Shown: piece by piece, positions 58,968 through 64,000 of the stretch
Layout: each line of letters begins with the position of its first letter
How positions within the stretch are numbered: position 1 is the first letter of the stretch
NCBI RefSeq assembly: GCF_030269515.1
Contig: NZ_BSTM01000029.1
Coordinates: 1 to 64,000, forward strand
Reading direction: 5' to 3'
Origin: Actinomadura sp. NBRC 104412
GTDB lineage: Bacteria; Actinomycetota; Actinomycetes; Streptosporangiales; Streptosporangiaceae
Length of the DNA stretch: 64,000 nt
The notes under the pieces: generated by a model
Database searches by the model: none
Told to the model about the DNA's origin: nothing
The model's input: only the letters and a program-made list of their open reading frames with translations
Program-made: the position numbers and the translations under genes

Positions 58968-59105
58968 CTAGGGGTTCTCGGCGATCGCGGGCTCGTCGGG
59001 CATGTGCAGCTCCAGCGAGCCGAGCCGGAGGGCGAAGACCTCCAGCATGACGACGACCAGCACCAGCACCACGGCCAGCAGGCCCGCCTGTTTCCAGTTC
59101 CGCAC
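58968..59105 (-). CDS. Small single-pass membrane protein
   Basis: A 45-residue protein with one strong membrane helix (GLLAVVLVLVVVMLEVFALR) flanked by a basic N-terminus (MRNWKQ) and an acidic C-terminus. GTG start at 59105 behind AAGGGG; a longer frame exists but has no site. It is convergent with the EPS operon. No family is recognised. Confidence 0.45.
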   Translation of the reverse strand: MRNWKQAGLLAVVLVLVVVMLEVFALRLGSLELHMPDEPAIAENP

Positions 59106-59170
59106 GTGTCGGCCCCTTAGCCCCCTTCGACCCCCTTGACCCGCAATGAAGGTAACACGCATGATCGACT

Positions 59171-59193
59171 GCCCCGGCCGAGAAGGCCGGGGC
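59171..59193. terminator. Hairpin downstream of the MBL-Rieske gene
   Basis: GCCCCGGCC (59171-59179), a 5-base loop and GGCCGGGGC (59185-59193) form a perfect 9-bp stem about 50 bases past the stop of the minus-strand gene. No T tract is seen. Confidence 0.55.
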
Positions 59194-59210
59194 GTTCAGG
59201 AATCTCTGCG

Positions 59211-59240
59211 GTTCGGGACGGTTCGGGACGGTTCGGGAGA
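59211..59240. repeat. 10-bp tandem repeat, three copies
   Basis: The unit GTTCGGGACG is repeated three times (third ends GAGA), followed by a degenerate fourth copy that enters the stop codon of the MBL-Rieske gene. The first hairpin downstream lies just beyond it. Confidence 0.75.
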
Positions 59241-59244
59241 CGGT

Positions 59245-60810
59245 TCAGGAGACCCTGCGGCTGCCCAGGTCGACGCAGCGCGCGTTGACGCACTTGCCGG
59301 TCGACAGGTCGAAGGCGAAGTTGTGCGCGAGGCAGTGCAACTGACCCTCGGCCACGACCGCGCCGACCGACAGGTCCTCGCCCGCGTGCGGGCAGTACCG
59401 CGGGATGTCATAGGTGTGGCCGTCGGCCTCGACGAGGATGCGCTCGGTCTCGTCCCGCCCCGTCTCGTACGCCTCCACCGCCTGCAACGCGGGGGCGTTG
59501 GCGTGCTTGAGCAGGCCGACCAGGTAGTCGTTGTAGACGTCGGGGTCGCGGTAGAGGCTGAGCCGGAAGGAGATGAGCAGGTCCTCCCAGGCGATCCGGC
59601 CGCTCAGCACGCCCTCCAGCCAGCGTCCCGCGGTGGTGATCCGGTAGTGCGGCCGCGTACCCGGCCCGGCCTCGCCCACCTTGACGCCCTCGGGCGACAG
59701 GTCCACGTCCCAGACCCCGCCGTTCGGCCCGGTGACCTCGAACCGGACGGTCATGTCGATCTGGGTGAGGAAGTAGTCGCTGAGCCCGCCCAGGTATTCG
59801 AAGTGGGCGACGAAGCGGTCGAACAGCCCCGCGTCCGGGTCGGGGTACTCCGCGAGCACGCCCTCGATCGCGGCCGCCCGGTCCGCGGCGTACTCCCGCA
59901 GGTAGCCGTCGCGGACGTGGTCGGCGAAGTCGAACCGCGCCGACACCGGGTCGCGGGTGATCCCGCCGCCGTCCAGGTCGAGGACGTCGCCGGGCTTGAA
60001 CAGCTCCCATCGCTGGGCGGGCAGGTGCTCGCGCAGCCAGGTGACGGACACGTCCGGGTCGCAGAACGCGCCGGTCTCCTGGTGCAGCACCCAGTTGAGA
60101 TGGTCCACCTCGCGGTCCAGGAAGCAGGGCGGGCCGGCGAACGGGACGGCGAGCTCGGGCGCGGTCTGGCGCACCAGCCGCTGGGCCGCGCGCAGTTTGG
60201 CGATGCGCTTGGCCATGGACACCCGGGCCATCTCCTCGGGCGGGTACTCGTAGCAGATCGGATGCCAGGACGCGCCGGAGGTCTGCAACGCCATCAGGTC
60301 CAGGCGGCCACCGGCCAGATGCTTGGCCCTGCGGGCCTGCGCGGCGGTGAGCCTGGCGTCGTTGCAGTGCAGGATCGCGCGCCCGTCCGCCACGATCAGA
60401 AAAGCGGCGTCATGGCACATCGGCGACAGCTCGGGAATGACCGTGATCCAGGAGCCGCGATTGTCGAGTGAAAATTTCTCCCAGGGGGAGATCTCGATTA
60501 CCTGGCGGCCACCGGCGGCCGCCAGCATCCGTTCCCGGAACGCCGGCCCCGGATACCGTGGAATGAGGATCCTCGTCTGAGCGGAAAGCCGCGCGATGAA
60601 CCATGGGTCGAAATGATCAAGATGCTCGTGCGAGACGGCGGCCCAGTCGGCATCCACCAGCCCGCCGAGGTCCAGGTGATCATTGCGCGGGTACTGGTGC
60701 CAGGCACCGAGGAACGCGCCCGTCGGAGCGAGCCAGGGATCGGCGAGCAGGTGGAACGCGTGCGCGCGCACCGACACGCCCGCGTGCCCGAGAAAAGTGA
60801 CCGTCGGCAT
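59245..60810 (-). CDS. MBL-fold protein with C-terminal Rieske [2Fe-2S] domain
   Basis: A 521-residue protein. The N-terminal half is a UlaG-like metallo-beta-lactamase fold (MPTVTFLGHAGVSVRA, metal motif SHEHLDHFDP at about residues 60-69, ILHCNDARLT). A middle region of unknown fold follows (about 260-450). The end carries a Rieske site: Cys473-x-His475 (YCPHAGEDL) and Cys493-x2-His496 (CLAHNFAFDL). The same two modules, in opposite order, form CMP-N-acetylneuraminate hydroxylase, so a redox hydroxylation of a sugar or other metabolite is possible. Start at 60810 is set by the MBL strand. Monocistronic. Confidence 0.85.
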   Translation of the reverse strand: MPTVTFLGHAGVSVRAHAFHLLADPWLAPTGAFLGAWHQYPRNDHLDLGGLVDADWAAVSHEHLDHFDPWFIARLSAQTRILIPRYPGPAFRERMLAAAGGRQVIEISPWEKFSLDNRGSWITVIPELSPMCHDAAFLIVADGRAILHCNDARLTAAQARRAKHLAGGRLDLMALQTSGASWHPICYEYPPEEMARVSMAKRIAKLRAAQRLVRQTAPELAVPFAGPPCFLDREVDHLNWVLHQETGAFCDPDVSVTWLREHLPAQRWELFKPGDVLDLDGGGITRDPVSARFDFADHVRDGYLREYAADRAAAIEGVLAEYPDPDAGLFDRFVAHFEYLGGLSDYFLTQIDMTVRFEVTGPNGGVWDVDLSPEGVKVGEAGPGTRPHYRITTAGRWLEGVLSGRIAWEDLLISFRLSLYRDPDVYNDYLVGLLKHANAPALQAVEAYETGRDETERILVEADGHTYDIPRYCPHAGEDLSVGAVVAEGQLHCLAHNFAFDLSTGKCVNARCVDLGSRRVS

Positions 60811-61080
60811 GCCATGAGGGTGCCTTCCCGCGCCCGCCGTGGCACCCGGCGGAATGCGCAATGCGGCTACGCCGTAGGCATGAAAGAAATGCGGCGCCCA
60901 GAAGGACCAATGGAGGGCCAATGCCTCCTGAGACGTACCGCGGAACGGCCGGGTTTACGATCCCGTAATGGCATGACCGCTTCTGGCCAGTAAGAGGGAT
61001 GTTGTGGCCAATTATCTAGACACGGGCCCATCCACGGGCGACCGTCGTAACGGTGCTGGGGTCAATGGACGGGGGTCCTC
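60811..61080. other. Divergent promoter region
   Basis: These 270 bases separate the MBL-Rieske gene and a two-component operon. A direct repeat of TGGCCA (about 60980 and 61001) brackets 15 bases, and AATTATCTAGACA at about 61007-61022 is AT-rich and a good -10 region for the kinase gene. No gene is seen. Confidence 0.4.
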
Positions 61081-61743
61081 ATGAATAGCCTTTGGCGGCG
61101 CCGGCTGAGGCATGACATCCGGCATGAACTCGGTACGATCATCATGCTCGCGTCCGCGGTGGCGGTCGCCGACGACATCGGCGCGGACAGCCGCCGGCGC
61201 GTCGAGCAGCTTCTGGGCGAGACCCGGTGGCTCGACCACCTGCTGCGCCGGCTGGACGAAGAGGGCGACGACGGCGACACCCGCGAGCCGCTGCCACCCC
61301 CCGAGCGGATCCGCGTGGACGAGCTGGCCGCCGAGGTCGTCACCGGGATGCGCCTGGCCACCACCCACGAGGTCGGGTTCGCGGGCGAGGAGGCGTGGGC
61401 CCACATGGACCCGGTGGCGCTGTGGCGCGCGCTCCGCAACGTCCTCGACAACGCCTGCCGCGTCGCGGCCGGACGGGTGGACGTCCAGGTCTGCGCCGGC
61501 CGCGGCTGGGTGACCGTCCAGGTCGACGACGACGGACCGGGATTCGGCCAGGGCACCGCCGGGCTCGCCTCGCTCGGGCTGGGCATCGTGCACGACCTGA
61601 TCTCCGAGTACGGGGGCGGGCTTGAGATCCGCACCTGCGAGCTGGGCGGGGCGCGGGTGCGGATGCTGCTGCCGGCGGCGCCGCCCGCGGCCATGGCCGC
61701 CGCCGAGACCGTGGGAGCCGACGACTGGCGGCCGCATCCATGA
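61081..61743 (+). CDS. Soluble histidine kinase without sensor domain
   Basis: A 220-residue cytosolic kinase. The phosphoacceptor is likely in RRLRHDIRHELGTIIMLAS (about residues 8-26), and the ATPase domain follows with the N-box LWRALRNVLDNACRVAAG, the G1 box VDDDGPGFGQG and the G2 box LGLGIVHDLI. No membrane helix or PAS/GAF domain precedes, so the signal must come from a partner protein. It overlaps the next response regulator gene by four bases and surely phosphorylates it. Confidence 0.87.
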   Translation: MNSLWRRRLRHDIRHELGTIIMLASAVAVADDIGADSRRRVEQLLGETRWLDHLLRRLDEEGDDGDTREPLPPPERIRVDELAAEVVTGMRLATTHEVGFAGEEAWAHMDPVALWRALRNVLDNACRVAAGRVDVQVCAGRGWVTVQVDDDGPGFGQGTAGLASLGLGIVHDLISEYGGGLEIRTCELGGARVRMLLPAAPPAAMAAAETVGADDWRPHP

Positions 61744-62411
61744 GAATCCTGATCTGCGACGACCACGCCATGTTCGCCGACTCGCTGTCGCTGGTGCTGG
61801 CCGACGCCGGCCACACCGTGACCGGGGTGGTGTACTCGCCGCGGGAGGCGCTGCCCGTGCTGCGCGAGCCGGGGGCCGACGTGTGCCTGATCGACCTGCG
61901 GTTCCCGTCCGGGACGGCGCTGGAGTGGATGCCGCGGCTGCGCGCCGCGGCGCCCGCGACCCGGTTCGTGGTGCTGACCGGGTTCCTGGAGGACACGGTG
62001 CTGGAGGACGGCCTGGCGGCGGGCGTCCACGGCTTCGCGCACAAGGGCCAGCAGGCCGGCGACATCCTGGACGTGCTGCGGCGGGTGGACGCGGGCGAGG
62101 TGGTCGTCGACCGCGCCCTGAACCGCCGTGCCGCGCCGGACCGGCACGACCGGCAGGACGGGCCGGACGGGCGGGCGCGGCACGCGGCCCGGTACCTGAC
62201 CCCCAGGGAACGGGAGGTGCTGACGCGGCTGGCCCGCGGCGAGTCCACCCAGGCGCTGGCCAAGGCGATGGGCGTGACCCGCAGCACCGCCCGCAGCCAT
62301 GTGCAGAGCGTGCTGAGCAAGCTCGGCGTCCACTCGCAGCGGGAGGCCGTCATCGAGGCCGCGCGGCACGGCCTGGTCAGCGTCGAGACCGGGGAGTGGC
62401 TCGCGGGCTGA
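61740..62411 (+). CDS. LuxR-type response regulator
   Basis: A 223-residue regulator with a receiver domain (acidic ICDDHAMF, phospho-Asp in VCLIDLRFPSG, Lys in AHKGQQ) and a LuxR helix-turn-helix at about 155-215 (LTPREREVLTRLARGESTQA, VTRSTARSHVQSVLSKLGV). It forms a pair with the sensorless kinase upstream by gene overlap. Targets are unknown; the divergent MBL-Rieske gene is an obvious candidate. Confidence 0.92.
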   Translation: MRILICDDHAMFADSLSLVLADAGHTVTGVVYSPREALPVLREPGADVCLIDLRFPSGTALEWMPRLRAAAPATRFVVLTGFLEDTVLEDGLAAGVHGFAHKGQQAGDILDVLRRVDAGEVVVDRALNRRAAPDRHDRQDGPDGRARHAARYLTPREREVLTRLARGESTQALAKAMGVTRSTARSHVQSVLSKLGVHSQREAVIEAARHGLVSVETGEWLAG

Positions 62412-62490
62412 CCCGTACCTCCCCGGGAGTACGGCCGATCACTCCCCTCGGCCGACGCCGGACCGCCCGCCGGTGCCTTACCGTGCAGAA

Positions 62491-63783
62491 ATGACCAGTT
62501 CCCCGAGCGGCGCGGACGACCGGCCGGGCGTCCAGGGGCGGCTGCACCTGCCGCTCCCGAGCATGTGGCCGGTGTGGATCGTGCCCGCCGTCCTCGCCTT
62601 CTTCCAGGTGATGGGCACGCTCGGGGCGCAGAGAGGAGACACCCAGGGACCGCCGTGGGTCCGGCAGAACCTCTCCGGTGAGGACGTGGCGCCCCACATC
62701 CAGCCGCTGGACGGGCTCGGTCTCGCGCTGCTGTTGGCCGGGCCCGCGCTGCTGCTGCTGCGCCGCCGTCACCCGGCGGTCACGCTGGCGGGCGTCGGGA
62801 CCGTGACCGTCCTGTTCATGCTGCGCGCGTACGCCTGGGGGCCGGGCCTCCTCTCCCTCGCCGTCGCGATCGTCGCCCCGGTGGTGGCGGGGCAGCGGCT
62901 GTTCGCCTGGGCCGGGACGTTCGCGGTGATGGGCGGCTACTTCGCCGTCTCGGCCGTCATCGGCGTGCCGTTCGAGCAGCGCGGCCGGGCCGACCAGTTC
63001 TTCCCGGTGGAGGAGCCCAGCCTGGCCGGGCTCAGCTTCGCCGTCGCCTGGGCCGTCGTGCCGCTGATCAGCGGGGAGCTGATCCGGATGCGCGCCCAGC
63101 GCGCCGCCGCGTCCGCCCGCACCCGGGCCGAGGCGGAACGCCGGCAGGCCAGCGAGGAACGGCTGCGGATGGCCAGGGAACTGCACGACGTGCTCGCCCA
63201 CAACATCTCCATGATCAACGTGCAGGCCGGGGTGGCACTGCATCTGATCGACCAGGACCCGCACCAGGCGAGGACCGCGCTGGCGGCGATCAAGGAGGCC
63301 AGCAAGGAGGCGCTGACCGAGATGCGCTCGGTGATCGGGGTGCTGCGCTCGCAGGGCGAGAGCGCGCCACGGGCGCCCACCGCCGGGCTGGACCGCCTGG
63401 ACGAGCTGCTGGGCCGCGCCAGGTCGGCCGGGCTCACGGTGGACGCCGAGATCACCGGCGAGCGCCGGCCGCTGCCGGCCGGCACCGACCTGGCCGCGTT
63501 CCGGATCGTCCAGGAGTCCCTGACCAACGTGTCGCGGCACGCCGGGCCCGGCCCGGTGACGGCCCGGGTCCGGATCGCCTACGGTGATCGTGAGATCTCC
63601 GTGCGGGTCGACGACGACGGGCGGGGGGTGTCCCTGCTGGACGACCATCCCGGAGGCAGCGGGATCAACGGCATGCGGGAGCGGGCGGCGGCGCTGGGCG
63701 GCACGTTCTCCGCGGGCCCGCGTCCCGAGGGCGGGTTCGGCGTGCGGGCGACGCTCCCCATCGACGAAGAGAGGCCCGGATGA
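62491..63783 (+). CDS. Membrane sensor histidine kinase, NarL-partner type (HisKA_3)
   Basis: A 430-residue sensor kinase. About five to six membrane helices lie within residues 20-205, a short coiled coil follows (RTRAEAERRQASEERLRMAR), then the HisKA_3 box ARELHDVLAHNISMINVQAG with the phospho-His (about residue 231) and the ATPase domain (ESLTNVSRHAGPGPV, DDDGRGVSLLDDHPGGSGINGMRERAAALGG in part). TACCGT six bases before the ATG and no ribosome binding site suggest a leaderless message. It overlaps the next response regulator by four bases. Confidence 0.9.
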   Translation: MTSSPSGADDRPGVQGRLHLPLPSMWPVWIVPAVLAFFQVMGTLGAQRGDTQGPPWVRQNLSGEDVAPHIQPLDGLGLALLLAGPALLLLRRRHPAVTLAGVGTVTVLFMLRAYAWGPGLLSLAVAIVAPVVAGQRLFAWAGTFAVMGGYFAVSAVIGVPFEQRGRADQFFPVEEPSLAGLSFAVAWAVVPLISGELIRMRAQRAAASARTRAEAERRQASEERLRMARELHDVLAHNISMINVQAGVALHLIDQDPHQARTALAAIKEASKEALTEMRSVIGVLRSQGESAPRAPTAGLDRLDELLGRARSAGLTVDAEITGERRPLPAGTDLAAFRIVQESLTNVSRHAGPGPVTARVRIAYGDREISVRVDDDGRGVSLLDDHPGGSGINGMRERAAALGGTFSAGPRPEGGFGVRATLPIDEERPG

Positions 63784-64000
63784 TCAGGGTGGTGCTGGCC
63801 GACGACCAGGTCCTGGTGCGCGCCGGGTTCCGCGCCCTGCTGGACGCCCAGGACGACATCGAGGTGGTGGGCGAGGCCGGTGACGGCGAGGAGGCGGTGG
63901 CGCAGGCCAGACGGCTGCGCCCGGACGTGATCCTGATGGACATCCGGATGCCGGGGCTCGACGGCCTGGAGGCCACCCGGCGGATCGCCTCCGACGAACG
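63780..64000 (+). CDS. NarL/LuxR-type response regulator, cut by the window end
   Basis: The first 73 codons of a response regulator: MIRVVLADDQVLVRAGFRAL with the acidic pair, and the phospho-Asp in VILMDIRMPGLDGLEATRR. The LuxR output domain is beyond the window. The ATGA overlap with the upstream sensor kinase makes them a cognate pair. Confidence 0.9.
   Translation, partial: MIRVVLADDQVLVRAGFRALLDAQDDIEVVGEAGDGEEAVAQARRLRPDVILMDIRMPGLDGLEATRRIASDE

Noticed and set aside
1..64000. tRNA genes, CRISPR arrays, insertion sequences, prophage or integration sites
   Set aside because: No cloverleaf with a GTTCGA arm, no spaced repeats, no transposase, integrase or phage structural protein was recognised.

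Overview
The window is GC-rich bacterial chromosomal DNA with dense genes, many ATGA/TGATG stop-start overlaps and frequent GTG starts. This coding style, the DUF574-type methyltransferase, the type III polyketide synthase, a WXG100-like protein, many TetR/LuxR regulators and a c-di-AMP (ydaO-type) riboswitch in front of a secreted CHAP hydrolase all point to a filamentous actinomycete. Actinomadura or Thermomonosporaceae would fit, but this is inference; no rRNA or marker gene fixes the genus. I found no rRNA, tRNA, CRISPR array, insertion sequence or prophage.

Layout. (1) 0.3-11 kb is mixed housekeeping and accessory: a secreted peptidoglycan-binding protein, a DMT exporter with divergent LysR regulator, a flavin amine oxidase remnant, a PRPP synthetase followed by a type III polyketide synthase, a divergent hemerythrin / ferritin-like pair, archease convergent with RtcB RNA ligase, an alpha/beta hydrolase and an SAM methyltransferase. 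(2) 11.2-15.6 kb is an importer operon of the nitrate/sulfonate/NMT1 type ending in a fumarylacetoacetate-hydrolase-like enzyme. (3) 15.6-28.7 kb is an acyl-CoA catabolic region. A leftward operon (enoyl-CoA hydratase, NDP-forming acyl-CoA synthetase, acyl-CoA dehydrogenase, MBL hydrolase) and a rightward branched-chain-type importer flank a TetR gene. Matching palindromes lie in front of both operons. The importer has LivH, LivM and LivF fused in one 895-residue chain, with LivG separate. A phosphotransferase, a DUF59 protein and an amidohydrolase follow.

(4) 28.7-36.2 kb holds a methionyl-tRNA synthetase with a structured leader, YchJ, a methyltransferase, an ABC exporter whose promoter has the 19-bp spacer and dyad typical of MerR-family control, a class V aminotransferase and a CBS protein. 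(5) 36.4-47.4 kb is cell-envelope related: a D,D-carboxypeptidase with a very long disordered cytoplasmic tail, a degenerate ABC ATPase, a LysE exporter, the riboswitch-controlled CHAP protein, and a small set of type VII secretion-like accessory proteins (WXG100-like membrane protein, YbaB-like protein with a proline-rich tail, duplicated LURP-one/scramblase-like protein) without any secretion core.

(6) 47.6-59.1 kb is a Wzx/Wzy-type exopolysaccharide cluster: GalE, a LuxR response regulator, a Wzz protein with a degenerate kinase domain, a DegT aminotransferase, a CapD-like epimerase lacking its usual catalytic lysine, a GT4 glycosyltransferase, polymerase, flippase, priming sugar-phosphate transferase and a secreted glycosidase-like protein. 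(7) 59.2-64 kb has an MBL-fold protein fused to a C-terminal Rieske domain, then two two-component pairs, the last response regulator cut by the window end.

No single locus is clearly a new defence or mobile system. The best candidates for undescribed biology are the MBL-Rieske protein, the metG leader RNA, the Wzz-pseudokinase / CapD-variant polysaccharide cluster and the type VII-like accessory set.
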